From contig NZ_CP009429.1 in assembly GCF_001314325.1 (NCBI RefSeq), forward strand, positions 2,170,501 through 2,234,500: DNA of 64,000 nucleotides, written 5' to 3'. Every line of letters starts with the position of its first letter. Position 1 is the first letter of the stretch. Made by a program: the position numbers and the translations under genes. Positions 17,359 through 26,304 of this stretch are shown here, piece by piece. The DNA comes from Sphingopyxis macrogoltabida (GTDB taxonomy: Bacteria > Pseudomonadota > Alphaproteobacteria > Sphingomonadales > Sphingomonadaceae). The notes below the pieces were generated by a model. That model was not told the origin of the DNA, made no database searches, and saw nothing but the letters and a program-made list of their open reading frames with translations.

Positions 17359-17778
17359 TCATCTGCTCCAGGGATCGACGATCTCGATACCGCAATGTTC
17401 GAAATCCCGGCTGTTTCGCGTCGCCAGAATAGCTCCCCGCGAACGGGCGATCGCGGCGATCTGGGCGTCAAACTGGCTTATCGGGCGCCCCATGCCACGG
17501 CGTGCCGCTGCGATTTCGGCAAATGCCGTCGCTGCGTCGCCGTCGAATGCCAGGAGGCGACCGGAAAAATCCTCGGAGAACGTCAAGAGTGCGGCGGCTG
17601 CCAGTTCGTCGCGCCGCCGACCTTTGTCAAGAATTGCGATACCGTAGAGAATTTCCGCCTGGGTGACCGTCGTCACGAAGAGCGACGAAGCAGCTTGCCG
17701 CCCGATCCAGTCGAGAACCCGCGGCTCAGGCGCGGCCCGCAAGACTTCGGATAATATATTGGTGTCGAGGAGGATCAT
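17359..17778 (-). CDS. VapC-like PIN-domain toxin ribonuclease
   Basis: A 139-residue PIN-domain protein, predicted Mg-dependent RNase. The acidic active-site residues are visible as D5 (LLDTNILSE), E42 (TQAEILYGI) and D104 (ISQFDAQIAAI), with N122/D125 near RNSRDFEHCGI. It overlaps the upstream antitoxin by four bases, the standard antitoxin-toxin layout. It closely fits the FitB/VapC branch. A probable role is stabilising the mobile element by post-segregational killing. Confidence 0.93.
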   Translation of the reverse strand: MILLDTNILSEVLRAAPEPRVLDWIGRQAASSLFVTTVTQAEILYGIAILDKGRRRDELAAAALLTFSEDFSGRLLAFDGDAATAFAEIAAARRGMGRPISQFDAQIAAIARSRGAILATRNSRDFEHCGIEIVDPWSR

Positions 17779-18020
17779 GAGAGATCGATGGGCTCGCGCG
17801 TGTCCTCGCGTGGCGCAATGTCGAGTTCGATGCCGCCGAGCGGCGCGAAGCGCGCGCGAATGGCCGCCGCGAGATTGCCCATCGGCGCATCGTCGGTAGA
17901 AAGCGCCGAGCGGAGGATGTCGCGCACCTCTTCTTCCATCGAACGGCCATGCGCTGCCGCCTGCAGCCGCAGCCGGCGCTTCAGCGCGTCGTCGATGCCC
18001 CTGATCGTCATGCTGCCCAT
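17775..18020 (-). CDS. FitA/VapB-like ribbon-helix-helix antitoxin
   Basis: An 81-residue antitoxin. The N-terminal ~45 residues (MTIRGIDDALKRRLRLQAAAHGRSMEEEVRDIL) are the FitA-type ribbon-helix-helix; the C-terminal acidic part would wrap the PIN toxin. It starts MGSMTIRG; the second Met is an alternative start. Such antitoxins bind their own promoter, which would lie in the 100 bases upstream (18021-18120). Confidence 0.92.
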   Translation of the reverse strand: MGSMTIRGIDDALKRRLRLQAAAHGRSMEEEVRDILRSALSTDDAPMGNLAAAIRARFAPLGGIELDIAPREDTREPIDLS

Positions 18021-18120
18021 GTCGCGTCTCCTTGAGCGTAGATATTAGTCATTGACTGCAAAACAATCAATGACTGCAAAGGAAAGTGCGGCCCCGCTCG
18101 AAGGCGGAGCCGCAATGCTG

Positions 18121-18447
18121 TCAGTTGCCGGGGGCGTTCCAGATCAGCACCTTCTTCGAGGGATCGTCGCCCGGCGCGTTCGCGACATTGCAGAAGATCT
18201 CGCCGAGTTCGGGGGCCGACAGCGACACCGAGATATATTCGGCGCCGGTCGAGCGCGCGGTTTTCGTCCAGCCGCCGCCGAGTTCGAAGCCGTTCCGGCG
18301 GCTGACCACGCGGAAGTCGGGCTCGCTTTCCTTCATCTTGCGGCCGTTCGGAACGATCGCGATCGGCACGGTGACCATCAAGGTCGCGAGCGTGCCCTCG
18401 TAGCTTCCGTCGTCCTTGAGGGTCAGATTTCCAATGGTGGTACCCAT
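18121..18447 (-). CDS. DUF736 protein (copy 3)
   Basis: A 108-residue DUF736 protein starting MGTTIGNLTLKDDGSYEGTL, the classic family opening, then a basic GRKMKESEPDFRVV segment, EYISVSLSAPELG and a VLIWNAPGN end. The ATG at 18447 fits the family and has a ribosome site (AGGAGA). It is the outermost gene of the left-hand element before the DNA-repair region. Copies 1-3 have diverged strongly from one another. Function unknown. Confidence 0.92.
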   Translation of the reverse strand: MGTTIGNLTLKDDGSYEGTLATLMVTVPIAIVPNGRKMKESEPDFRVVSRRNGFELGGGWTKTARSTGAEYISVSLSAPELGEIFCNVANAPGDDPSKKVLIWNAPGN

Positions 18448-18911
18448 GTTCAGTCTCCTTTGATGCTCGGGGACCATCCCCGATGGCGCCAGAAGGAGGG
18501 GCCGTGAGCCGCCGTCACCGAGCGCATGCGAGGGCGAACCCCCGCAGGGGGTTGACGGCATTAGGCGAGCCGAGCCCCGCAATCAGGCAGCCAATGCGGG
18601 AAAGGTCCCATGCAACGGGAGACAATGGGCCTCAGCGGAATCATGACTCCGGACGCGAAAGCCAGGCTCGCGGCCGTCGCGATTGCCCCGCTCCGCGCTC
18701 CGTTGCCGCATCCCGGCGCAAGGGCCCGAACCTTCAGTATGCCCCGCCGCCGGCTCGTACCTCCCTCCGGCCGGCGGCGCCCCCGGCACCCTCGCTTTCC
18801 GGTCTTTCATCCACAGCGATGACACCGCTTCGCCGCAGCGCGCCTTGACGAACAGCGGGCAATGAGAACAAAGAAGGAACATAAGACCAGCTTACCGAGT
18901 TATCCGCACCT
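18448..18911. other. Non-coding junction between element and imuA operon
   Basis: These 464 bases separate the DUF736 gene (leftward) from imuA (rightward). The left part is GC-rich with short repeats of G and C runs; no open frame there looks coding. The right part holds the imuA promoter region with the LexA box at 18866-18880. The end of the conjugative element may lie here, but I see no direct repeat or tRNA remnant that would mark an attachment site. Confidence 0.5.
18866..18880 (+). promoter_or_regulatory. LexA (SOS) box upstream of imuA-imuB-dnaE2
   Basis: GAAC-AAAGAAG-GAAC is an exact GAAC-N7-GAAC direct repeat, the reverse complement of the alphaproteobacterial LexA operator GTTC-N7-GTTC. 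It ends 31 bases before the imuA ATG at 18912. imuA-imuB-dnaE2 is a classic LexA-controlled cassette, so repression by LexA and induction by DNA damage are expected. Confidence 0.9.
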
Positions 18912-19643
18912 ATGCGCCAGTCCGTCGTTCTTGAAGATATTCGCGCCAAAATTGCGCAAATCGAAGGCGTTGGCGCGCGTCATGACGTCATTCCGTTCGG
19001 GATCGATGATCTCGACTCGCGAATCCCGGCGCGCGGAATCGCGACGGGCGCGCTCCACGAGCTCGCCGGCAGCCCCGAACTGGCCGACGATGCGAGCGCC
19101 ACGATCTTCCTCGCCGGCATCCTCGCGCGGAGCGACGGCCCGGTTTTCTGGTGCCTGCGCTGGCGCGATCTCTTCGCCCCCGCGCTTCATCTAGCCGGAC
19201 TGCATCCCGACCGGCTCATTCATGTCGAAGCGGGCAGCGACACCAACGTCCTCCTCGCGATGGAGGAGTGCCTCCGCCATCCGGGGCTCGCCGGGGTCGT
19301 CGGCGAGGTCAAGAAGTACAGCACCACCGCGTCGAAGCGGCTGCAGCTCGCCGCCGAAGCCTCGGGCGTCCCCGCCTTCATCTTCCGCCGGGCCTGCAAG
19401 GCCGGCGAGCCTGCCGAAGGCAGCGCCGCTTTGACCCGCTGGCGCATCACCGCGAGTCCGACCGAGGATCTCGGCATCCCCGCGATCGGACGCGCGCGCT
19501 GGCGCGTCGCGCTCGAGCGCGCGCGCGGGGGCAATCCCTACAACTGGATCGTGGAGGGCTGCGATGCGACGGGTCGTATCGCTCTTCCTGCCGCACTGGT
19601 CGACCGACCGGCTGCGCAGGAAGATGCGCAAGCCGCAGCCTGA
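18912..19643 (+). CDS. imuA: ImuA, RecA-like accessory protein of the mutasome
   Basis: A 243-residue protein of the ImuA/SulA-like family related to RecA, here without an obvious Walker A. Segments such as DVIPFGIDDLDSRIPARGIATGALHEL and GPVFWCLRWRDLFAPALHLAGLHPDRL are typical. It works with ImuB and DnaE2 in error-prone bypass of DNA lesions. Its end overlaps the imuB start by 80 bases. It is first in the LexA-controlled operon. Confidence 0.95.
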   Translation: MRQSVVLEDIRAKIAQIEGVGARHDVIPFGIDDLDSRIPARGIATGALHELAGSPELADDASATIFLAGILARSDGPVFWCLRWRDLFAPALHLAGLHPDRLIHVEAGSDTNVLLAMEECLRHPGLAGVVGEVKKYSTTASKRLQLAAEASGVPAFIFRRACKAGEPAEGSAALTRWRITASPTEDLGIPAIGRARWRVALERARGGNPYNWIVEGCDATGRIALPAALVDRPAAQEDAQAAA

Positions 19644-21111
19644 CGGCAGCGCCCCGCCCCGCCCGCTCGTTACCGCGATTCCCGACCATGGCCGGCGTAT
19701 CGTCGCGGCGACGTGCCGCGAGGCGCAAATGCTTGGCATCCAGACAGGCATGACGATCACGAAAGCGCGGGCTTTCGCGCCCGAGCTGGATGTCGTCGAC
19801 GCCGAGCCCGAGGCTGATCTCGACGGGTTGCGTCGCCTCGCCCTCTGGGCAGGTGCACGCTATTCGCCGGTTGTCGCGCCTGATCCGCCCGACGGGCTCT
19901 GGCTCGACATCACGGGCTGCGCGGCCATCTTCAGCAGCGAGCGAGCCTTGCTCAAGGATCTTCACCGCCGCGTCGCGGCCTTCGGTCTCAGCCTGCAAAT
20001 TGCGGTCGCGGACACGGCCGGCTGCGCGCATGCGGCCGCCCGCCATGTCCCCGCCGGGCGGCCTGTCACGGTTGAACCCGGAGCGCACCGTAAGGCGATC
20101 GCGCTCCTACCCGTCTCAGCGCTCCGCCTGCCGTCCGCCGATGTCGAAGGCCTTCGCAAATTGGGCTTCGAGCGGATCGAGCAGCTGATCGGGAGCCCAC
20201 GCGGTCCGCTCGCGAAACGGTTCGGGCGCGAACTGCATCGCCGGCTCGACCAGGCACTCGGCACGCTGCCGGAGCCGATCGAACCGCTCTTCCCCGAAGA
20301 GCTGCCGCAGGCGAGGCGCGGCTTCATGGAGCCGCTCGCGACGGCGGACGCCTTGGCGCAGGTGATCGGCGACCTTGCGCACGATATCGCGGGCCAGCTC
20401 AACCGCGCGGGAACGGGCGCGCGGCGCCTCGACTGCTATTTCCACCGCGTCGACGGGCAGACGCAGGCCATCCGTGTCGGAACCGCCTCGCCCTCGCGCG
20501 ATCCCCGGCATCTTGCGAAGCTGCTCGCCGCGCGGATCGAGAGCATCGATCCCGGTCTCGGGATCGAGGCGATGACCCTCGTCGCCGCGCTCGCCGAGCG
20601 GCAGCCAGGGAGCCAGGCCGACGCGCTCGAAAATATCGGACGGCGCGGACCCGATCTTCCCGCGCTGGTCGACACGCTCGCCAATCGCTTCGGGCAGCGC
20701 GCGCTCCAGCGCGCGGCGCCGCGACCGAGCGCGATGCCCGAGCGCTCGGTTGCTGCCCTCCCCGCGCTCGCGCCCGAGACAGGCGAGAGCTGGAGCGACT
20801 GGCCGCGGCCGTCGCGCATGCTAGCGCGGCCCGAACCAGTCGATGTCGTCGCCTTGCTCCCCGACGATGCGCCGCGCCTCTTCATCTGGCGCCGTAAACG
20901 CTACCGGGTCACCCAAGGCGATGGACCCGAGCGGCTCCAAGGCGAATGGTGGCGCGAGGGCGGGATCGAAGGCGAAACCCACCTCACCGTCCGCGACTAT
21001 TATCAGGTCGAGACCGAGACGGGCGGCCGTTACTGGCTCTTCCGCCTCGGCGACGGGGTCAATCCCGCAACCGGTTCGATGCGCTGGTTTATTCACGGAG
21101 CATTCGCTTGA
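19564..21111 (+). CDS. imuB: ImuB, catalytically silent Y-family polymerase homologue
   Basis: A 515-residue Y-family-like protein. The N-terminus reads SLFLPHWSTDRL where active Y-family polymerases have the DxDxFF metal-binding motif, and WLDITGCAAIF replaces the SIDE motif, so it is likely inactive as a polymerase. ImuB acts as the hub that links ImuA, DnaE2 and the sliding clamp. The C-terminal conserved block (RDYYQVETETGGRYWLFR) is present. The stop codon falls inside the first of the 33-base repeats that follow. Confidence 0.95.
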   Translation: MRRVVSLFLPHWSTDRLRRKMRKPQPDGSAPPRPLVTAIPDHGRRIVAATCREAQMLGIQTGMTITKARAFAPELDVVDAEPEADLDGLRRLALWAGARYSPVVAPDPPDGLWLDITGCAAIFSSERALLKDLHRRVAAFGLSLQIAVADTAGCAHAAARHVPAGRPVTVEPGAHRKAIALLPVSALRLPSADVEGLRKLGFERIEQLIGSPRGPLAKRFGRELHRRLDQALGTLPEPIEPLFPEELPQARRGFMEPLATADALAQVIGDLAHDIAGQLNRAGTGARRLDCYFHRVDGQTQAIRVGTASPSRDPRHLAKLLAARIESIDPGLGIEAMTLVAALAERQPGSQADALENIGRRGPDLPALVDTLANRFGQRALQRAAPRPSAMPERSVAALPALAPETGESWSDWPRPSRMLARPEPVDVVALLPDDAPRLFIWRRKRYRVTQGDGPERLQGEWWREGGIEGETHLTVRDYYQVETETGGRYWLFRLGDGVNPATGSMRWFIHGAFA

Positions 21112-21165
21112 GAATGCGACCGGTAGCGAACCGCATTCGCTTGAGACTGCCACCGGTGTTTAACT
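21100..21165 (+). repeat. Two 33-base tandem repeats at the imuB-dnaE2 junction (plus a decayed third)
   Basis: Two units of 33 bases start at 21100 and 21133, each opening with GCATTCGCTTGAGA and sharing a central CCGGT; they agree at about 26 of 33 positions. A third unit from 21166 keeps only GCATTTGCGTGA. The first unit contains the imuB stop codon and a 6-base hairpin (GCATTC/GAATGC at 21100-21117). The repeats fill the gap before dnaE2 and may affect coupling or mRNA stability. Confidence 0.75.
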
Positions 21166-21205
21166 GCATTTGCGTGATGCGGCCATCAAGCAGCGTTGCT
21201 TTCGC

Positions 21206-24200
21206 ATGACCGATGACGGGGCGGCCTATATCGAGCTGCAGGTCACGACGCATTTCAGCTTCCTGCGCGGGGCCTCGTCGCCCGAGGAGCTCTTCACCGC
21301 CGCTGCCATGCTCGGACTGCCCGCGCTCGGCGTCGCCGACCGGCACAGCGTCGCCGGGATCGTGCGCGCGTGGGACGCCGAGAAGGTTACCGGCGTTCGC
21401 GCGTTGACCGGCACGCGCCTCAATCTTGCCGATGGCACGGCACTTCTCGTCTATCCAACCGACAAGATGGCCTATGGGCGGATGTGCCGGCTGCTCAGCG
21501 TCGGAAAGACGCGCGCCGGCAAGGGCGCCTGCCATCTCGACTGGCCCGATCTCGAGGACTGGAACGAGGGTCTGCTTGCGATCCTGCTTCCCGACCGCGC
21601 CGATGGCGCAGCCGAGGCGGCGATCGACCGCGCCAGTCGCATCTTCGGCGATCGCCTCTATCTCGCACTCACGATCCGGCGCCGCCCCGGCGACGCGATC
21701 AGGCTGCGCGATCTCGCAGCCTTGGCCGCCAAAGCGAAAGTGCCGACGCTCGCAACGGGCGACGTCCTCTATCACATGCCCGACCGGCGCCTGCTGCAGG
21801 ATGTCGTCACCTGCATCCGGGAGAAATGCACGATCGACGAGCTTGGTGATCGCCGCGAGCGCTTCGCCGACCGCCACATCAAGACGGCGGCCGAGATGGA
21901 GCGCCTGTTCCGCCGCTACCTCAAGGACAGCTCGCCGGTCGCCCGCACGGTCGATTTCGCGGCGCGCTGCACCTTCAGTCTCGAAGAACTGCGTTACCAA
22001 TATCCCGACGAGATCCAGGTTCCTGGACGCACCCCGCAGGAGGAGCTTGAGCGGCTGACATGGGAGAAGGCTCCCGTCCGCTACCCCGAAGGCGTCAGCA
22101 CCGAGGTCCGCACTCAGCTCGAGCATGAGCTGCGATTGATCGGAGAACTCGATTACGCCCCTTATTTCCTGACGGTTCACTCGATCGTCGCCGAAGCCCG
22201 CCGCCGCGAGATTCTCTGCCAAGGCCGCGGCAGCGCGGCGAACAGCGCGGTCTGTTACGTCCTTGGTATCACTTCGATCGATCCGGTGCGGTCCGAACTC
22301 CTGTTCGAACGCTTCGTCAGCGCCGAGCGCCGGGAGCCGCCCGATATCGATGTCGACTTCGAGCATGAGCGGCGCGAGGAAATCATCCAGTGGATCTACG
22401 AGACCTATGGCCGGACCCGCAGCGCGCTGACCGCAGTCGTCACGCGTTATCGTTCGCGCGGCGCCGTCCGCGAAGTCGGCAAGGCGCTCGGGCTTAGCGA
22501 AGACATCACCGCGGGGCTCGCCGGCGCGGTCTGGGGTTACAGCCGCGAGGGCGTCGAGGAAAAGCATGCCGAAGCGCTGAACCTCGACCTCGGGGACAAG
22601 CGCCTCGCGCTGACGCTCGAGCTCGCGCGCACGCTCATCAACACGCCCCGCCACCTTTCGCAGCACCCCGGCGGCTTCGTGCTGACGCGCGACCGGCTAG
22701 ACGAACTCGTGCCAATCGAGCCCGCCGCGATGGAAGACCGGCAGGTCATCGAATGGGACAAGGACGACATCGACGCCCTCGGTTTCATGAAGGTCGACAT
22801 CCTTGCTTTGGGGATGCTGAGCTGCATGCGCCGTGCCTTCGAATTCCTGCACGATCACAAAGGACTGAAGCACGATCTTTCCACCATTCCCGCGGAAGAC
22901 CCCGCGACCTACGCGATGATCCGCAAGGCCGACACGCTGGGCGTCTTCCAGATCGAAAGCCGCGCACAGATGGCGTCGATCCCGCTCATGGCGCCGCGCA
23001 CCTTCTACGATCTCGTGATCCAGGTCGCGATCGTCCGCCCCGGCCCGATCCAGGGTGACATGGTCCATCCCTATCGCCGCCGCCGAAACGGACAGGAGGA
23101 GGTCACTTACCCGACGCCCGAGCTCAGGCGCGTGCTCGAGAAGACGCTAGGGGTCCCGCTCTTCCAGGAGCAGGCGATGCGCGTCGCGATCGAATGCGCC
23201 GGCTTCACGGCGAGCGAGGCCGACCTCCTCCGCCGCGCGATGGCGACCTTCAAACTCACCGGCGGCGTCAGCCATTTCCGCGACAAGCTGATCGATGGCA
23301 TGGTCGGCCGCGGCTACGACCGCGAGTTTGCCGAAAAGACCTTCAAGCAGATCGAGGGCTTCGGCTCCTATGGATTTCCCGAGAGCCATGCCGCGAGTTT
23401 CGCGCTCATCGCCTATGCCTCGTCGTGGATGAAATGCCATCATCCCGACGCATTCTGCGCCGCGCTGCTCAACGCCCAGCCGATGGGCTTTTACGCGCCC
23501 GCGCAGATCGTCCGCGATGCCCGCAATCATGGCGTCGAGATCAGGCCTATCGATGTCAATCACAGCCGCTGGGACTGCACGCTCGAAGAGACTGCCAACG
23601 GCAAATATCATGCGGTGCGTCTGGGCCTGCGCATGGTCCGCGGCCTCGCCAACGAAGATGGCGCCGCGGTCGCCGCGGCCCGTGCCGACGAGCCCTATAG
23701 CAGCGCCGAGGAAATCCAGCGCCGCGCCGGGGTCGGGCGCGGCGCGCTTGACCGGATCGGCGATGCGGACGGCTTCACCTCGCTCGGAAGCTCGCGCCGG
23801 GAAGGGCTATGGGAAGTGAAGGGTTTGGGACCTGCCGCCCTTCCCCTCTTCCAGGCTGCCGACGAACGCGCCGGACGTCTCCAGCGCGAAGCGCTGGAAC
23901 CAGCGACGCTGCTCGCGCCGATGGGCGAAGGCGCCGAGGTCGTCGAGGACTATAGAGCGTCCGGTCTGTCACTCAGGGCCCATCCCCTCGCCTTCCTGCG
24001 GGACGAGCTTCGCTCGCGAAAGATCATCACCTGCCGGGAGCTTCACGACATCAAGGACGGCCGCTGGGTCAACCTCGCCGGGGTCGTTCTCGTCCGTCAG
24101 AAGCCGGGCTCGGCAAAGGGCGTCATGTTCATCACCCTCGAAGACGAGACCGAGGTCGCGAACCTCGTCGTGTGGACCAATGTCTTCGAGAAATATCGCC

Positions 24201-24526
24201 GCGTCGTCCTCGGCGCCGCGATGATGGGTGTGCGCGGTCAGGTTCAGCGCGAGGGCGAGGTCATCCATATCGTCGCTCAAAGGCTCGACGACCTCTCCCC
24301 GCTGCTCGCGAGCGTCGGGCAACGCAAGGATATCGCCGATATCTACAGGGTCGGCCGCGCCGACGTCGTCAAGAGCCCCGTCGGCCCCGATCCGCGCGAT
24401 CCGGAGACGAAGCCGCTCGGCCGCAATCCGCGCGACATCTATATTCCCGACCTCCGCCTCGGGTCCGGTATCATTCCCGGCCAACCCACCGAAGGCATCA
24501 AGATCAAACCTCGGGATTTCCGTTAG
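21206..24526 (+). CDS. dnaE2: Error-prone DNA polymerase DnaE2
   Basis: A 1106-residue C-family polymerase (alpha subunit paralogue) that performs mutagenic translesion synthesis with ImuA and ImuB. The PHP domain is N-terminal ([25 protein letters not shown]). The catalytic [14 protein letters not shown] is near residue 378. The thumb/finger region follows, with an OB fold near the C-terminus ([29 protein letters not shown]). I chose the ATG at 21206; a TTG at 21170 inside the repeat region is in frame but unlikely. It is third in the LexA operon. Confidence 0.96.
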   Translation: MTDDGAAYIELQVTTHFSFLRGASSPEELFTAAAMLGLPALGVADRHSVAGIVRAWDAEKVTGVRALTGTRLNLADGTALLVYPTDKMAYGRMCRLLSVGKTRAGKGACHLDWPDLEDWNEGLLAILLPDRADGAAEAAIDRASRIFGDRLYLALTIRRRPGDAIRLRDLAALAAKAKVPTLATGDVLYHMPDRRLLQDVVTCIREKCTIDELGDRRERFADRHIKTAAEMERLFRRYLKDSSPVARTVDFAARCTFSLEELRYQYPDEIQVPGRTPQEELERLTWEKAPVRYPEGVSTEVRTQLEHELRLIGELDYAPYFLTVHSIVAEARRREILCQGRGSAANSAVCYVLGITSIDPVRSELLFERFVSAERREPPDIDVDFEHERREEIIQWIYETYGRTRSALTAVVTRYRSRGAVREVGKALGLSEDITAGLAGAVWGYSREGVEEKHAEALNLDLGDKRLALTLELARTLINTPRHLSQHPGGFVLTRDRLDELVPIEPAAMEDRQVIEWDKDDIDALGFMKVDILALGMLSCMRRAFEFLHDHKGLKHDLSTIPAEDPATYAMIRKADTLGVFQIESRAQMASIPLMAPRTFYDLVIQVAIVRPGPIQGDMVHPYRRRRNGQEEVTYPTPELRRVLEKTLGVPLFQEQAMRVAIECAGFTASEADLLRRAMATFKLTGGVSHFRDKLIDGMVGRGYDREFAEKTFKQIEGFGSYGFPESHAASFALIAYASSWMKCHHPDAFCAALLNAQPMGFYAPAQIVRDARNHGVEIRPIDVNHSRWDCTLEETANGKYHAVRLGLRMVRGLANEDGAAVAAARADEPYSSAEEIQRRAGVGRGALDRIGDADGFTSLGSSRREGLWEVKGLGPAALPLFQAADERAGRLQREALEPATLLAPMGEGAEVVEDYRASGLSLRAHPLAFLRDELRSRKIITCRELHDIKDGRWVNLAGVVLVRQKPGSAKGVMFITLEDETEVANLVVWTNVFEKYRRVVLGAAMMGVRGQVQREGEVIHIVAQRLDDLSPLLASVGQRKDIADIYRVGRADVVKSPVGPDPRDPETKPLGRNPRDIYIPDLRLGSGIIPGQPTEGIKIKPRDFR

Positions 24527-24639
24527 CTTTCAAATGGCAGGCGGCGGAACTCGACATGGTTTCAGGGGTCTAGATCATGAGGGGCCAGCGCATGCCCCGC
24601 CAAGGTCGGCCCGGCACGCAACCAAATGGAGTGATGCCG

Positions 24640-25083
24640 ATGAACCGCCTGATGATCCTTCCTCTCGCCGCCGCGACCGCCATGGTCGGGGCCTGCGCCT
24701 CGACCGGCAGCAGCTATGCCTATGACGATGGCGGCTATGGTTATTATGATCGCGCCTATTACGACCAATATGGCCGCTATGACTATGATCGCCCCGACCC
24801 GCGCTACAGCGGCTATTATGCGGAGAATTATTATCGCAACGACCGGCGCTATCGCGAACGCCGCCTCAGCGACAACGACCGCATCTATCGCGGCCGCGAC
24901 AACAAATATTATTGCCGCCGCAACGACGGATCGACCGGCCTGATCGTCGGCGGGATCGCGGGCGGCGTGCTCGGCAACGTGATCGCCGACGGCAGGTCGG
25001 AAACGCTCGGCACCGTGATCGGCGCGCTCGGCGGGGCAGCCGTCGGGCGCGAAATCGATCGTAGCAATGTGCGCTGCCGATGA
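24640..25083 (+). CDS. Glycine-zipper lipoprotein (17 kDa antigen-like)
   Basis: A 147-residue lipoprotein. Signal peptide and lipobox MVGACAS place the lipidated Cys near residue 19. A tyrosine/aspartate-rich, low-complexity middle (repeated YG, YD, YYDR) follows, then KYYCRRNDGS and a C-terminal glycine-zipper 2TM domain (TGLIVGGIAGGVLGNVIA ... TVIGALGGAAVGREI). Similar proteins span or stabilise the outer membrane. The start at 24640 is preferred; an in-frame ATG lies two codons earlier. A terminator follows at 25171. Confidence 0.85.
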   Translation: MNRLMILPLAAATAMVGACASTGSSYAYDDGGYGYYDRAYYDQYGRYDYDRPDPRYSGYYAENYYRNDRRYRERRLSDNDRIYRGRDNKYYCRRNDGSTGLIVGGIAGGVLGNVIADGRSETLGTVIGALGGAAVGREIDRSNVRCR

Positions 25084-25145
25084 TTGAAATAATATCGACG
25101 GCCACGGGAACAATCCGGCCATCCGCGCGTCGATAATTTGCAAGC

Positions 25146-25207
25146 TCGGGTCTCAGGACCCGACTTCAGGAAAGCCCCGCAGCCTTGTGCAGCGGGGCTT
25201 TACCTTT
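25146..25207 (+). terminator. Double hairpin terminator
   Basis: A 7-base stem (TCGGGTC/GACCCGA, four-base loop) at 25146-25163 is followed by a perfect 10-base stem AAAGCCCCGC/GCGGGGCTTT at 25171-25201 and then ACCTTTTC. This fits a rho-independent terminator for the lipoprotein gene at 24640-25083. The remaining bases to 25361 contain no gene. Confidence 0.75.
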
Positions 25208-25361
25208 TCGGGCATCGAATGCTCGGCGAATGCTCCCACGCTTCCAACTTTGTTAACGCTCGGCGTCTAGGCTGAAGCGTGCGGGATTTCAGGAGGTTCG
25301 GCCGTCCGCAGGAGGAACCGGTCCTCCCGGTGGGCGGTAATTCTCGGCAAGGAGCTGAGCG

Positions 25362-25709
25362 ATGTCGACCCCGGTCAAATATTCACCCGATGCGATCGAG
25401 ATCGAGCTTATCCGAAGTCTCTACGATGGCCTGCTGCCCTCGCTCGTGATGTCGCTCGGCTTTCTCATATGCGGGGCGCTGATCATCGAACAATCGGGCG
25501 ACATGCTGATCGCGGGACCCTATGCGATCGGCGTCCTCGCCTCGATCGCCCGGCTCCTCGTCGCCTCGCGCGACGCAGCCGCCGCGGATAATCCCGCGAT
25601 CACACTCGGTGAGGCCCGCCGGCTCGACGAGGCGCTTTATACCGCAAAGCGAAGCGACCGCAGCATCTGCCGATATCGGGACGCTGCAGCCGTGCAGGCT
25701 GCGGCTTAA
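25362..25709 (+). pseudogene. Diguanylate cyclase with the GGDEF core deleted
   Basis: The 115-residue frame begins with a typical N-terminal membrane region of sphingomonad GGDEF proteins (two hydrophobic helices about residues 27-45 and 52-68). After GEARRL it jumps to DEALYTAKRSDRSICR, which matches the extreme C-terminus of a GGDEF domain (the ADxALYxAKxxGRN end). The catalytic core is missing entirely, so no cyclic-di-GMP synthesis is possible. The frame is intact, so a short protein may still be made. An in-frame recombination deletion is inferred. Confidence 0.7.
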
Positions 25710-25781
25710 AGACCCGCGCGGTTGCGGCAACGTCCGTTCACGCCGCGCGTTGGTGATGAGAGGGGGGATCAAGGACGACTG

Positions 25782-26276
25782 ATGCCCCGTATTCTTCTGC
25801 TGATGACCTCCGTTCTCGCGCTCGGCGTCGCGACACTCTCGCTCCAGTCCTGCGGCAGCGAACCGGTCGAGGCCGCGCCGCCGGATGCAGCGACGAGTGC
25901 GCTCCTCACGCTGCCCGACGGCTCGACCATGGCGGCGGCATCGGAATCGCTGACGCGCGAGATGGCCGATTGGCTTGCATCGCGCGAGGGCCAGAGCAGG
26001 ACCTTCACCTTTCAAGGCTTCGAAGAAGACAGGCCCAAATTGACGAGCAGCGGTCTCGGCCGAGCCGCGGACCTCGCCACCGTCCTTCGCGCGGCTCCGG
26101 CCGCGACGATCGAAATAGCCGGCGAAGAAGCGCAGATCAGAATCCTCGCAACTTTGCTCGAGGATCGCGGCATTGCCTCCGAGCGCATGATGATCGTTCC
26201 TGCAGCGGGGATTGGTACGGCGATGCTGACGCTGCATCGCGGCTCTACGGCTCCTCTGCTGACGGCAAAATCATGA
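25782..26276 (+). CDS. Putative lipoprotein with degenerate OmpA-like C-terminus
   Basis: A 164-residue protein with signal sequence and lipobox LQSCGS (Cys near residue 22). The segment from MADWLASREG to GIASERMMIVPAAGIG has the spacing of an OmpA-like domain (helix, strand, LTSSGLGRAADL, ILATLLEDRGI), but key peptidoglycan-binding residues are not obvious. I chose the ATG at 25782 over 25722, which adds a charged non-signal stretch. Function unknown; probably periplasmic, attached to the outer membrane. Confidence 0.65.
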   Translation: MPRILLLMTSVLALGVATLSLQSCGSEPVEAAPPDAATSALLTLPDGSTMAAASESLTREMADWLASREGQSRTFTFQGFEEDRPKLTSSGLGRAADLATVLRAAPAATIEIAGEEAQIRILATLLEDRGIASERMMIVPAAGIGTAMLTLHRGSTAPLLTAKS

Positions 26277-26304
26277 CGTCTGACCGAGCGAAAACACGCC
26301 AAGC

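Noticed and set aside
18807..18908. Sequences resembling DnaA boxes (ATCCACA, TTATCCGCA) near imuA, as a possible origin.
   Set aside because: Only single mismatched boxes, no cluster, no AT-rich unwinding region and no replication gene nearby.
21089..22666. A 525-codon open frame antisense to dnaE2.
   Set aside because: The opposite strand carries the full DnaE2 motif series; the antisense product has no family features.
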